Source of the DNA: Bradyrhizobium mercantei
GTDB taxonomy: Bacteria; Pseudomonadota; Alphaproteobacteria; Rhizobiales; Xanthobacteraceae
Direction of reading: 5' to 3'
Length of the DNA stretch: 64,000 nucleotides
Assembly: GCF_001982635.1 (NCBI RefSeq)
Contig: NZ_MKFI01000004.1
Span: 923,609-987,608 of the forward strand
How positions within the stretch are numbered: the first letter of the stretch is position 1; every line of letters starts with the position of its first letter. The notes beneath the pieces are model-generated. The model had not been told where the DNA came from. It searched no databases and was given only the letters and a program-made list of their open reading frames with translations. The position numbers were made by a program, and so were the translations under genes. Shown here piece after piece: positions 1-8,256 of this stretch.

Positions 1-84
1 CGGACTGCACGCAGCATTCGCCTGGCTCCCGGCGCAGGCCAGCGCGAGCGAGGTGGTCAACATCAGGAACGTCCGTCGCAACAT
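1..84 (-). CDS. Substrate-binding protein of sugar ABC transporter, N-terminal fragment (runs off the window)
   Basis: Only the first 28 codons are in the window. They start at an ATG preceded by a strong GGGAGGA ribosome site and encode MLRRTFLMLTTSLALACAG followed by an ANA-type signal peptidase site, so the product is exported. It lies 27 bp downstream of two CUT1-type permease genes on the same strand, which is where a periplasmic solute-binding protein is expected; that identity is inferred from position and the signal peptide only. It would be the last visible gene of the deoC-led operon. Confidence 0.55.
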   Translation of the reverse strand, partial: MLRRTFLMLTTSLALACAGSQANAACSP

Positions 85-111
85 CGTTTAGTCCTCCCTA
101 CAAGGTTTTTG

Positions 112-1149
112 CTATTTGATGGCCCCGAGCAGCAGGCCCGACCGCATCATGCGGCTGAGCAGGCCCGCCATGATCATCATGGGAACGATGGCGACCAGCG
201 CCGCAGCCGAGATCGCCCACCATTCATCGCCGCGCTGGCTGTTCTGTCCCGCCACCAGGATCGGCAGCGTCTGCCATCTGGAATTGGTCAGGAACAGCGC
301 GAACAGAAACTCGTTCCAGACGAAGGCCAGCGTGATCATGAACGTCGCCAGCAGGCCGTTCATCGACATCGGCACCACGATGCCGATGAAGATGCGCCAG
401 CTCGGCACATTGTCGACCATCGCGGCCTCCTCGACCTCGATCGGGATCGCCTCGAAGAAGTCGCGCATCAGCCAGACCACGATCGGCAGCGAGAAGGCGA
501 CGTAGCACAGCGTCAGGCCGACAAAGCTGTCGATCAGCTGGAAGCCGAGCCGGCCGATCTCGCTGTACAGCAGATAGAGCGCAAACGCCGTGACGATCGG
601 CGGAAACATGCGCTGGCTGACGAACCAGAACAGGATGTCCTCATTGCCGAGGATCGGCCCGGGCAGCGGCAGCCGGTTGGCGATCACTGCAACGATCAGC
701 GCGATCGGAAAGGCAAGCAACAATGCCTGCGGACGGGTGAAGGCGAACGTCGTGTTGAACAGCAGATAGCCGCCGAGCGCGAGCAGGAAGAACGCGAGGC
801 CCGCGCCGAGGCGGACCTTGAATTCGAACCGCACCAGCGCATAGGCCGCCATCGCGCCGATCGCGGTCGCGATCGCCGCCGCGGACAGACCGACGATGGT
901 CGAGTTCAGGAAGGTCCGGAAGAACTCGCCGCGGATCCCCTGATACAGATCGATGAAGGGCTGCAGGGTCGGCGTGAAGTCGACGAACGGAATGTAAGTC
1001 GGCCCGCCGACGACGCCCGGCGGCGTCTTGAATGCGGTCACTACCACCCAATAGAGCGGAAACACCGTGATCAGGCACCAGGCGAGAACGCCGGCTGCGA
1101 CCAGGCGGCGACTCCATGGCGACAGTCCGGTCAGGCCCTGCCCGCTCAT
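112..1149 (-). CDS. Carbohydrate ABC transporter permease, MalG type
   Basis: A 345-residue inner-membrane protein with about six hydrophobic segments. The cytoplasmic EAA loop is clear (EAAMVDNVPSWRIFIGIVVP, about residues 237-256) and is the contact site for the ATPase subunit. The C-terminus GLLLGAIK is typical of MalG-like CUT1 permeases. Its start ATG overlaps the stop of the upstream permease by 4 bp, so the two are probably translationally coupled. No ATPase gene is seen in this operon; it may lie beyond the left edge or be shared. From its neighbours (deoC, sugar kinase) the substrate is probably a deoxy- or pentose sugar or nucleoside; this is inference. Confidence 0.9.
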   Translation of the reverse strand: MSGQGLTGLSPWSRRLVAAGVLAWCLITVFPLYWVVVTAFKTPPGVVGGPTYIPFVDFTPTLQPFIDLYQGIRGEFFRTFLNSTIVGLSAAAIATAIGAMAAYALVRFEFKVRLGAGLAFFLLALGGYLLFNTTFAFTRPQALLLAFPIALIVAVIANRLPLPGPILGNEDILFWFVSQRMFPPIVTAFALYLLYSEIGRLGFQLIDSFVGLTLCYVAFSLPIVVWLMRDFFEAIPIEVEEAAMVDNVPSWRIFIGIVVPMSMNGLLATFMITLAFVWNEFLFALFLTNSRWQTLPILVAGQNSQRGDEWWAISAAALVAIVPMMIMAGLLSRMMRSGLLLGAIK

Positions 1150-2021
1150 CGGCGCTTCTCCAGATGCGGCCGCAGCAGCGCCAGATAGGTGACGCCGATG
1201 ATCGTGATCGCGATCAGGAACAGGAAGCTGAGCGCCGACGTGTAGCCCAGATTGAACTTCTTGAAGCCTTCCTGATAGGCGAACAGCGTCAGCGTCTCGG
1301 TGTCCACGCCCGGCCCGCCGCCCGTCATCACGAACACCGTGTCCATGATCTTGTAGCTCTCGATCAGGCGGATGAAGACGACTGCGGCCGAGATCGGCAG
1401 CATCATCGGAAAGGTGATGCCCCAGAACTGCTGCCAGGCGCTAGCATTCTCGAGCTCGGCGGCCTCGTAGACATCCTCGGGCAGCGTTTGCAGGCCGGCC
1501 AGCATCATCAGGATGACGAACGGGGTCCACTGCCAGACCTCGACCGCGATGATGCAGCCGAGCGCCCAATGTCCATTGGTGAGGAACGGCAGGTTGACCA
1601 GTCCGAACTGCGACAGGAACTGGTTGAGCGGTCCCATCGTCGGGTTGAACATCATGCGCGCCACCAGCGCGACCGCGACGGGCGCGAGCAGCATGGGCAG
1701 CAGCAACGCGACGCGAAACAACCGCTCGCCGGGCACACGCGCATTCAGCGCCAGCGCGACGCCGAAACCGATCGCGTATTGCAGTCCGACCGCGATGAGC
1801 GCAATCAGCGTCGTGGTGAAGAGCGCGTTCCAGAACCGCGGCTCCTGCAACAGCGTGCCATAATTGCCGAGCCAGACGACGCGCGGCGGGATCGGTGGAA
1901 TCAGGCGATAGCTCAGGAAGCTCGTGGTCAGCGAATAGATCAGCGGAAAGATCGAGATCGCCAGCACGACGAGCACCGCCGGCCAGATGAAGACATGCTT
2001 GATCGGATCGTTCCGCATCAT
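1146..2021 (-). CDS. Carbohydrate ABC transporter permease, MalF type
   Basis: A 291-residue permease with six predicted membrane segments and an EAA loop (EAAELENASAWQQFWGITFP). It has the FVMTGGGP motif near the C-terminus that is usual in MalF/UgpA-type CUT1 permeases. It forms a heterodimer with the MalG-type protein encoded next (4-bp overlap). It begins 7 bp after the sugar kinase gene stops, so it belongs to the same leftward operon. The protein is shorter than E. coli MalF because it lacks the large periplasmic insertion, like most family members. Confidence 0.9.
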   Translation of the reverse strand: MMRNDPIKHVFIWPAVLVVLAISIFPLIYSLTTSFLSYRLIPPIPPRVVWLGNYGTLLQEPRFWNALFTTTLIALIAVGLQYAIGFGVALALNARVPGERLFRVALLLPMLLAPVAVALVARMMFNPTMGPLNQFLSQFGLVNLPFLTNGHWALGCIIAVEVWQWTPFVILMMLAGLQTLPEDVYEAAELENASAWQQFWGITFPMMLPISAAVVFIRLIESYKIMDTVFVMTGGGPGVDTETLTLFAYQEGFKKFNLGYTSALSFLFLIAITIIGVTYLALLRPHLEKRR

Positions 2022-2028
2022 TGCGCGA

Positions 2029-2952
2029 TCATCCCTTCAGCAACGCTTCGATTTCCGCGCGCTGCGGCATCGCGGGCGCGGTGCCCGGTCGTGTCACCGA
2101 GATTCCCGCGGTGGCCGAACCGAACCGCGCGGCCTCGAGCGGATCCGCGCCATCGGCGAGCGCCGCCGCGAAGCCGCCGACGAAGGCGTCGCCCGCGCCG
2201 GTGGTTTCGACCACCTTGCCGGCGGCAAACGGCGGCACGTGCAGCGAGCGGTCGCGGGCGTGAAACAGCGCGCCGCGCTCGCCGAGCGTGATCAGCGCGG
2301 TGCCCGCACCTTTGGCCAGCAGCGCGTCACCGGCCCGGCGTGCGCCGGCGAGGTCGCCGACCGCGATCCCGGTCAGCGCTTCGGCCTCGGTCTCGTTGGG
2401 GACGACATAATCGCACAGCGCAAACAGGCCATCGTCGAACTTGATCGCCGGCGCCGGGTTGAACACCGTGATGCTGCCGGCCGCACGCGCAATCTCGAGG
2501 CCGCGCAACGCGGCATCGACCGGCTGCTCGAGCTGCGTCACGAACACGCTGGCATCGCGAATGGCGTCCGCCACCGCGTCGACATCGGCCGGCGTGATGC
2601 CGCCCGCCGCACCCGGCACCACGATGATCGCGTTATCGCCGCGCGTCTCGTGGACATAGATGAATGCCGCGCCGGTCGGTGCTTCTTTCGTCCTCGCCAC
2701 GCGCGGCCGGATTCCCTCGGCCTCCCAGGTCTTGATCGCAAGCTCGCCGAAGGCGTCGCTGCCGATCCGGGAGATGAAGCTCACGCTGGCGCCGGCTCGC
2801 GCCGCTGCGACGGCCTGGTTGGATCCCTTGCCGCCGGGCCCCATGGCGAATCCCGATCCGGCGATGGTCTCGCCGATCGCCGGCATGTTGCCGGCGCGGA
2901 ACGCCAGATCGACCACGAACACGCCGAGGACGGCGACGCCATTCTTGCTCAT
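2029..2952 (-). CDS. PfkB-family sugar kinase (ribokinase-like; possibly deoxyribokinase)
   Basis: A 307-residue ribokinase-fold enzyme. The N-terminal sugar-binding signature GPGGKGSNQA (38-47) and the C-terminal TTGAGDAFVGG signature (250-260) are present, with D255 as catalytic base. It would phosphorylate a pentose at O5 with ATP. Ribokinase and deoxyribokinase cannot be told apart by eye, but the operon also encodes deoxyribose-phosphate aldolase, whose substrate is deoxyribose 5-phosphate, so a DeoK role is the most economical reading. It starts 4 bp after the mutarotase gene ends. Confidence 0.85.
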   Translation of the reverse strand: MSKNGVAVLGVFVVDLAFRAGNMPAIGETIAGSGFAMGPGGKGSNQAVAAARAGASVSFISRIGSDAFGELAIKTWEAEGIRPRVARTKEAPTGAAFIYVHETRGDNAIIVVPGAAGGITPADVDAVADAIRDASVFVTQLEQPVDAALRGLEIARAAGSITVFNPAPAIKFDDGLFALCDYVVPNETEAEALTGIAVGDLAGARRAGDALLAKGAGTALITLGERGALFHARDRSLHVPPFAAGKVVETTGAGDAFVGGFAAALADGADPLEAARFGSATAGISVTRPGTAPAMPQRAEIEALLKG

Positions 2953-2956
2953 GTCG

Positions 2957-3412
2957 TCACTCCCCGTCCGGCGCGATCACGCCCTTGGTGAGCAGGAAGC
3001 AGCCGTAGAAGCGCCGCTCGCCGGTCGCGATCACGCAATAGGCCGCCTTGGCTTTCTCGTAGAACGCATGGCGCTCGACGCCGACCAGCGGCCAGGATCG
3101 TCCCTCGGCGCGATCGATCGCGGCCTGCACCTCGTGCTGCACGGGGGGCAATTCCTGCGGCTGACCGACGATCTCCATGCGGATCGCGGCATCGTCGACG
3201 AACGTATCGAGCGGCATCACCGAAAGAACCGCTTCGACCGCCTTGGCGGCGCTCACATTGTCGATGCGCAGCAACTCGCCCAGCACGCTCTGGCGCGCGA
3301 TCGAGTGGGCCGGAAAATTGGTGTCGCACACCACCAGGCGATCACCGTGCCCCATCGCCCGCAGGGCATAGAGCACGTCGGCATTGAGCAGTGGATTGAT
3401 GCCCTTGAGCAT
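2957..3412 (-). CDS. FucU/RbsD-family sugar mutarotase
   Basis: A 151-residue cytoplasmic protein that looks closer to FucU than to RbsD: MGHGDRLVVCDTNFPAHS near residue 20 holds the catalytic His/Asp region, and the C-terminal FYEKAKAAY and TGERRFYGC blocks match FucU. Such enzymes interconvert sugar anomers or pyranose and furanose forms. The start was chosen at the ATG preceded by AAGGGAGGGAC; an in-frame upstream ATG would add 22 residues without family similarity. In the operon it probably supplies the kinase with the correct form of deoxyribose, analogous to the aldose-mutarotase-like DeoX of Salmonella (inference). Confidence 0.85.
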   Translation of the reverse strand: MLKGINPLLNADVLYALRAMGHGDRLVVCDTNFPAHSIARQSVLGELLRIDNVSAAKAVEAVLSVMPLDTFVDDAAIRMEIVGQPQELPPVQHEVQAAIDRAEGRSWPLVGVERHAFYEKAKAAYCVIATGERRFYGCFLLTKGVIAPDGE

Positions 3413-3512
3413 GTTGCGTCCCTCCCTTGTCTTCAAAATCGCCCGGACTCTGACGGTCCGGATCCCCATTCCTATCACCGCAAGGTGACGTCCCTAGAGC
3501 CACCCGAACGTT

Positions 3513-5903
3513 CTAGTCGCCGTACGGGATCCAGATGTTCTTCACCTGCACTGCGTGACGCAACAGGATCGGGCCCTCGCTCGCGGCCTTGTCGTACCAG
3601 TCGAGCGCGAGGCCGTGATCGACCAGCGTCCGCTTGAGATTGCCGATCGACAGCCGTTCGGCCACCGCCGAGGCGTCCTGCGATCCGAACACCCAGAGCG
3701 CGTCGACATCGTCATGCTCGGCAAGCACCTTGACCAGATCGTTGCGATCGCCGGTGACGATGTTGACCACGCCGCCCGGTACGTCCGACGTCTCGAGCAC
3801 CTGGTAGAAATCGGTCGCCGCGAGCGGATGCCGCTCGCTCGGCACGGCGACGACCCGGTTGCCCATCGCGATCAACGGCGCGACCAGGCTGATGAAGCCG
3901 AGCAGCGGCGCCTCGTCCGGACAGGCGACACCGACCACGCCGATCGGCTCATGCATCGCGAGCGCCACGCCGCGCAGCGGCGGCGCATGGATGGATCCCT
4001 CGAATTTATCGGCCCATGCACCATAGCTGAACAGCCGTTCGATGCTCGCATCGACTTCCGTGCGTGCCTTTGCCGCCGATACGCCGGTCATGTCGGCGAT
4101 GCGGCGGGCGAACTCATCGCCGCGCGCCGAAAGATTCTCGGCAAGGTAATAAAGGATCTGGGCGCGATTATGCGCCGTCGCGCGCGCCCACGCTTCGGCG
4201 GAGCGCGCCGCGGCCACCGCATTGCGGATGTCCTTGCGATTGCCCTCGCCGGCCTCACCCAGGCGCCGGCCCTTCGGCGAGTGCACCGCACGTGAATAAT
4301 TGCCGTCCGGACGGACCTGCTTGCCGCCGACGAACAGTTTTGTCGTGCGATCGATCGGCGGCACGTCGAATCCGGCGCCGGCACTGGCGCCGGCCGCAAT
4401 CGGCAGCGGCGATGCCTTGGCCCGCGGCTTGCGACCGCTCCAGGCCTTCGGCTTCAGGTACTCGAGCATGCCTTCGCGGCCACCCTCACGGCCGAAGCCG
4501 GACTCGCGATAGCCGCCAAAGCCAACGCTGGCGTCGAACAGGTTGGTGGCGTTGACCCAGACCACGCCGGCCAACAATTTCGGCGCGATATCGAGCGCGA
4601 GCCCAATGGTCTCGCTCCACACGCTGGCGGCAAGGCCGTAGCGCGTGTTGTTGGCGAGCATCACGGCCTCGTCAGGCGTGCGGAATGTCATCGCCACCAG
4701 CACCGGGCCGAAAATCTCTTCGGTCGCGACCGTCGAGGACGGATGCACGTTCCAGAGCAGGGTCGGCGGATAGAAGCAGCCTTCCGCCGGGATCGCGCCG
4801 GAGGCCTGATATTTCTCCGCGCCCTCCTTCACCCCGGTCTCGACCAGCGACTTGATCCGCTCGAGCTGCACCGGGGCTACCACCGCGCCCATGTCGATCG
4901 CCTTGTCGAGCGGCATGCCGACGCGAAGGGTCTCCATGCGGCGGATCAGCCGCCTGCGGAAAGTCTCCGCGATCCCTTCCTGCAGCAGCAGCCGCGAGCC
5001 GGCACAGCAAACCTGGCCCTGGTTGAACCAGATCGCATCGACCACGCCTTCCACCGCGCCGTCGATATCGGCGTCGTCGAACACGATGAACGGCGATTTG
5101 CCACCGAGCTCAAGCGTCAGCGATTTGCCGGTGCCTGCGGTCGACTGGCGGATCAGCCGCCCGACTTCGGTCGATCCCGTGAAGGCGATCTTGTCGACAG
5201 GGCTTTCGACCAGCAGAGCACCGGTCGCGCCATCGCCGGTCACGACGTTCAGCACGCCCGGCGGCAGGCCGGCCTCGGCCGAAAGCTCGGCGAACAGCAG
5301 CGCCGTCAGCGAGGTGAACTCGGCCGGCTTCAGCACCACCGTGTTGCCCGCGGCCAGCGCCGGCGCGATCTTCCAGGCCAGCATCAGCAGCGGGAAATTC
5401 CACGGGATGATCTGCCCGATCACGCCGATCGGCAGCTGATCGGCGAATTCGCGCTCCTGCAACTGCGCCCAGCCGGCGTGATAGTAGAAATGGCGCGCCG
5501 CGAGCGGCACGTCGAGATCGCGGGTTTCGCGGATCGGCTTGCCGTTGTCGATCGCCTCCAGTACGGCGAACAGCCGGGCGTGACGCTGCAACATGCGCGC
5601 CAACGCGTAGAGATGACGCGCACGGCCATGACCGCCGAGCTTTGCCCACGCGGCCTGCGCGGTGCGTGCAGCATTGACCGCCGCTTCGACATCGGCAGCA
5701 GCGCCCTGCGCGATGCGCGCCAGCGTCTTGCCTGTCGCGGGCTCGGCCGTCGTGAGGTGCTTGCCCGCATGCGGCGCTGTGAATTTTCCTGCGATGAAAT
5801 GCCCGAACGTGGCGCCGTGCCGCGCCAGCCAGGCGCGCGCCTCACCGTCCGCCTCGGGCGCGGGGCCATACTCCATGGTCTCGAAATAGCTTGCGACGCT
5901 CAT
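3513..5903 (-). CDS. Two-domain aldehyde dehydrogenase, ALDH16 type
   Basis: A 796-residue fusion of two ALDH modules. The first (about 1-490) is complete: IIPWNF at 165-170, LKPAEFTS, catalytic general-base E265 in LELGG, and nucleophile C299 in NQGQVCCAGSR. The second (about 510-796) keeps the coenzyme-fold region but has no QGQxC block and so should be catalytically dead. This architecture, and the C-terminal VKNIWIPYGD, fit the ALDH16 family, in which the second domain is structural. It lies 10 bp downstream of deoC, whose product cleaves deoxyribose 5-phosphate to acetaldehyde; oxidation of that acetaldehyde to acetate is the likely job (inference). A 100-bp gap with short hairpins separates it from the mutarotase gene. 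Confidence 0.9.
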   Translation of the reverse strand: MSVASYFETMEYGPAPEADGEARAWLARHGATFGHFIAGKFTAPHAGKHLTTAEPATGKTLARIAQGAAADVEAAVNAARTAQAAWAKLGGHGRARHLYALARMLQRHARLFAVLEAIDNGKPIRETRDLDVPLAARHFYYHAGWAQLQEREFADQLPIGVIGQIIPWNFPLLMLAWKIAPALAAGNTVVLKPAEFTSLTALLFAELSAEAGLPPGVLNVVTGDGATGALLVESPVDKIAFTGSTEVGRLIRQSTAGTGKSLTLELGGKSPFIVFDDADIDGAVEGVVDAIWFNQGQVCCAGSRLLLQEGIAETFRRRLIRRMETLRVGMPLDKAIDMGAVVAPVQLERIKSLVETGVKEGAEKYQASGAIPAEGCFYPPTLLWNVHPSSTVATEEIFGPVLVAMTFRTPDEAVMLANNTRYGLAASVWSETIGLALDIAPKLLAGVVWVNATNLFDASVGFGGYRESGFGREGGREGMLEYLKPKAWSGRKPRAKASPLPIAAGASAGAGFDVPPIDRTTKLFVGGKQVRPDGNYSRAVHSPKGRRLGEAGEGNRKDIRNAVAAARSAEAWARATAHNRAQILYYLAENLSARGDEFARRIADMTGVSAAKARTEVDASIERLFSYGAWADKFEGSIHAPPLRGVALAMHEPIGVVGVACPDEAPLLGFISLVAPLIAMGNRVVAVPSERHPLAATDFYQVLETSDVPGGVVNIVTGDRNDLVKVLAEHDDVDALWVFGSQDASAVAERLSIGNLKRTLVDHGLALDWYDKAASEGPILLRHAVQVKNIWIPYGD

Positions 5904-5913
5904 CGCTGGAGTC

Positions 5914-6942
5914 TCATCCCACGGGGTGGCGGTTGAAGGCCGAGTAGTGGCCGGTCACGTGATGCTCGAGCTGCCGCTCGATGTCGGCGAGCAGGCTGGA
6001 GGCGCCGATGCGGAACAGATCCGGCTCGAGCCAGTCGCGTCCCAGTTCCTCCTTCATCAGGAACTGATAGTTGAGCACGTCCTTTGCCGTCGAGATTCCG
6101 CCGGCCGGCTTGAAGCCGATCTTGTAGCCGGTGCGCTCCTGATAGACGCGGATCATCCGCAGCATCGCGAGCGTTACCGGCAGCGTCGCGTTGACGCCTT
6201 CCTTGCCGGTGGAGGTCTTGATGAAGTCGGCACCCGCCATCATGCAGACCATCGAGGCCTTGGCGACATTGCGCAGCGTCTTGAGGTCGCCTGTCGCCAG
6301 GATCGTCTTCAGATGCGCTTTGTCGCAGACGGCGCGGAAATCCCGGACCTCGGCGTAAAGCGCCCGCCAGTCGCCGGTCAGCACGTGCTCGCGCGTGATG
6401 ACGATATCGATCTCCTGCGCGCCGTCGCGGACCGACGCCTCGATCTCCTTCAGCTTCAGTTCGTGCGGCACGAGACCCGCGGGAAATCCGGTCGAGACCG
6501 CAGCGACCGGGATGCCGGATCCATCGAGCGCCTCGACGGCCGTGCCGACGAACCGATGGTAGACACAGACCGCGCCGGTATGCAGATCGCGCCCGGCGAA
6601 GCCGAGCTTCTCGATGACATCGCCGCGCACGGGCGCCTTGGCCTTGGCGCAGAGCCGCTTCACCCGCTCAGTCGTATCGTCGCCATTGAGCGTCGTCAGG
6701 TCGATGCAGGTGATCGCCTTGAGCAGCCACGCGGCCTGCGCATCCTTCTTGACGGTCCGCCGGCCCGGCAGGCTGGCGACGCGCCGTTCGGCGGCCGACA
6801 AATTGATCCTGATGTCGTCGACCCAATCCATCTCGAGCGCGCGACCGCTGTTGCGCGGGATCGGATGCGGATGCTCGCCGCCCGGAGCAGGCGACTGCAC
6901 GGCCAATGGAGACGGATTCTGTATGAAGACGCTCTGCGTCAT
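5914..6942 (-). CDS. deoC: Deoxyribose-phosphate aldolase, long eukaryote-like form
   Basis: Catalyses reversible cleavage of 2-deoxy-D-ribose 5-phosphate to acetaldehyde and glyceraldehyde 3-phosphate. The Schiff-base lysine is in FIKTSTGKEG (K242 from the chosen start), and the GFKPAGGI block with the second essential lysine follows. Length (342 aa) and the N-terminal RRTVKK...AAWLLKA...CIDLTTL stretch match the long animal-type DERA rather than the 250-residue E. coli form. The ATG at 6942 is chosen because homology begins after it; it lacks a good ribosome site, whereas a strong GGGAGGA lies about 70 bp upstream in front of a 16-codon open frame. The gene is first in the operon and divergent from deoR. 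Confidence 0.88.
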   Translation of the reverse strand: MTQSVFIQNPSPLAVQSPAPGGEHPHPIPRNSGRALEMDWVDDIRINLSAAERRVASLPGRRTVKKDAQAAWLLKAITCIDLTTLNGDDTTERVKRLCAKAKAPVRGDVIEKLGFAGRDLHTGAVCVYHRFVGTAVEALDGSGIPVAAVSTGFPAGLVPHELKLKEIEASVRDGAQEIDIVITREHVLTGDWRALYAEVRDFRAVCDKAHLKTILATGDLKTLRNVAKASMVCMMAGADFIKTSTGKEGVNATLPVTLAMLRMIRVYQERTGYKIGFKPAGGISTAKDVLNYQFLMKEELGRDWLEPDLFRIGASSLLADIERQLEHHVTGHYSAFNRHPVG

Positions 6943-6959
6943 GGGAAGCGCCGTGCGTC

Positions 6960-7010
6960 CTAGCGAATCGACGAGATCGCCAGATAGACTGAATGTGTCG
7001 ATCGCAACAT
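6960..7010 (-). other. Possible 16-codon leader ORF before deoC
   Basis: An ATG with an excellent ribosome site (GGGAGGA, 4 bp spacing) opens a short frame MLRSTHSVYLAISSIR that ends 17 bp before the chosen deoC ATG. The deoC frame itself has no ATG, GTG or TTG close to that ribosome site. Either a leader peptide is translated and deoC is reached by reinitiation, or the deoC start is misjudged. Codon content alone cannot decide. Confidence 0.3.
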
Positions 7011-7097
7011 GTGATCCTCCCTGACCTTGCCGCTGGGTTTGCCGACTGCCCGGGAACGACATCGCCCCCGACAACCGGATCAGCCCGTCGGACTGGA

Positions 7098-7113
7098 TGT
7101 TATTATTGTAACA
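7098..7113. promoter_or_regulatory. DeoR-type operator between deoC and deoR
   Basis: TGTTATTATTGTAACA is a 16-bp site with perfect 5-bp inverted arms TGTTA/TAACA around 6 bp. It matches 13 of 16 positions of the classical E. coli DeoR operator TGTTAGAATTCTAACA. It sits in the 240-bp divergent region between deoC and deoR, about 85 bp before deoR, so it could control both. A weaker half-matching site (7120-7135) lies about two helical turns away. Confidence 0.65.
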
Positions 7114-7182
7114 AATCGACGTTGATAAACTCACAACATTGTAAGATCATTGTCAATCGGATAAGCAAGCTCGGCGACCAAA

Positions 7183-7977
7183 ATGGCTGAAACCCCGAAC
7201 GCACGACCAAGCGAGACACGCGTCCAGCGCCTGCAGAGGCTGCGCCGCGCCGTTGAATCGGGTGGCACGCTGCACCTGAAGGACGCCGCCGAGCTGCTCA
7301 AGGTTTCTGAAATGACGGTCCGGCGCGATCTCGCCGGCCCGGACGCCGCGCTCGCGCTACTCGGCGGCTACGTCGTCAATGCGGCGTCACCGACCGGGAT
7401 CAAGTACGCGTTCGAGCAGGAGATCGACCAGCACACCCAGGACAAGCGTCTGGCCTGCCGGACCGCAGCGGCCCTGATCCAGGCCGACGACACGATCTTC
7501 GTCGACTGCGGCACCACGATGCAATCGCTGGCGGACTGCCTGCCCGAGGATCTGCCGCTCTCGGTGATCTGCTATTCGATGAACGTGGCGTCGATCGTCA
7601 CGCGCCGGCCGGCCACGCAGGTGATGCTGATGGGCGGCCTCTACCATCCGTCGTCGCAGTCCTTTGCGTCGGACGACGGCCTGTCCTATCTGCGGCGGCT
7701 GGGGATCAACAAGGCCTTCATCTCCGCCGGCGGCGTGCACTGGACCCGCGGCGCAAGCTGCTCGAATTTTCACGAAGTCGCCGTCAAGCAGGCCGTCATC
7801 GAGACCGCGATGGAGAGCATCCTGGTGATCGACGCGAGCAAGCTCGGCAGCCTCAAATCGGCATTCTTCTCCGATATCGGCGCGTTCGCGCGGATCATCG
7901 TCGGCGGTACGGCATCATCGGACATGCGCAAGCACTTCCGCAGCCTTCCCGTCGAATACGTGACCAGCGCAACCTGA
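7183..7977 (+). CDS. deoR: DeoR-family transcriptional repressor
   Basis: A 264-residue regulator with an N-terminal winged HTH (HLKDAAELLKVSEMTVRRDL, 31-50) and a C-terminal sugar-phosphate-sensing domain (FVDCGTTMQSL; GGVHWTRGASCSNFHE; ILVIDASKLG). Several blocks, including LHLKDAA-LL-VSEMT-RRDL, LLGGY-V and the GVH--GA-C-N segment, resemble E. coli DeoR itself rather than only the wider family. It is divergent from deoC, and DeoR-like palindromes occur in its own upstream region and before the transporter at 12.1 kb. Deoxyribose 5-phosphate is the expected inducer. Confidence 0.88.
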   Translation: MAETPNARPSETRVQRLQRLRRAVESGGTLHLKDAAELLKVSEMTVRRDLAGPDAALALLGGYVVNAASPTGIKYAFEQEIDQHTQDKRLACRTAAALIQADDTIFVDCGTTMQSLADCLPEDLPLSVICYSMNVASIVTRRPATQVMLMGGLYHPSSQSFASDDGLSYLRRLGINKAFISAGGVHWTRGASCSNFHEVAVKQAVIETAMESILVIDASKLGSLKSAFFSDIGAFARIIVGGTASSDMRKHFRSLPVEYVTSAT

Positions 7978-8020
7978 GGCGTGATGAGACTAGGTTGAAC
8001 CGGACCGGCAGCGGAGGCCG

Positions 8021-8140
8021 ACCTCTCCCTCGGGAGAGGTCGGCGCGTAGCGCCGGGTGAGGGATTACGGTCCCTCGTTAGAGCTGCGCCCCCTCACCCG
8101 ATTTGCTTCGCAAATCGACCTCTCCCCTTGGGGAGAGGTG
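8021..8140. repeat. Intergenic palindromic repeat, family G copy 1
   Basis: Two inverted arms built from ACCTCTCC/GGGAGAGGT and GGGTGAGGG/CCCTCACCC, with an inner hairpin GATTTGCTTCGCAAATC. A second copy with the same order lies at 23925-24048. It fills most of the deoR to sugar-binding-protein gap; no coding potential is apparent in it. Confidence 0.85.
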
Positions 8141-8172
8141 AATCGAGTGCGTAGCCTTCGCTCGAAAACGGT

Positions 8173-8206
8173 CTGACCCGGGCGGGGGCTGGCTCGCCCG
8201 GGTCAG
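8173..8206 (-). terminator. Rho-independent terminator of the second sugar ABC operon
   Basis: Perfect 11-bp arms CTGACCCGGGC and GCCCGGGTCAG around a 12-bp loop. On the minus strand the stem is followed by GTTTTCG. It is 50 bp downstream of the substrate-binding protein gene, the last gene of that operon. Confidence 0.6.
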
Positions 8207-8256
8207 CTTTGTCCGCGACGCACGCCGTTGCGACACCGCGCATCGCCGGCCAAAGA

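Noticed and set aside
109..2991. Very long open frames (300-390 codons) on the plus strand opposite the permease and kinase genes
   Set aside because: They are antisense to clear transporter and kinase genes, have Arg/Asp/His-rich low-complexity translations, and no ribosome sites; they reflect GC-rich third-position bias.
7120..7135. Second DeoR-type operator next to the deoC/deoR site
   Set aside because: Only 9 of 16 positions match and the arms are not symmetrical, so it is mentioned but not listed as a site.
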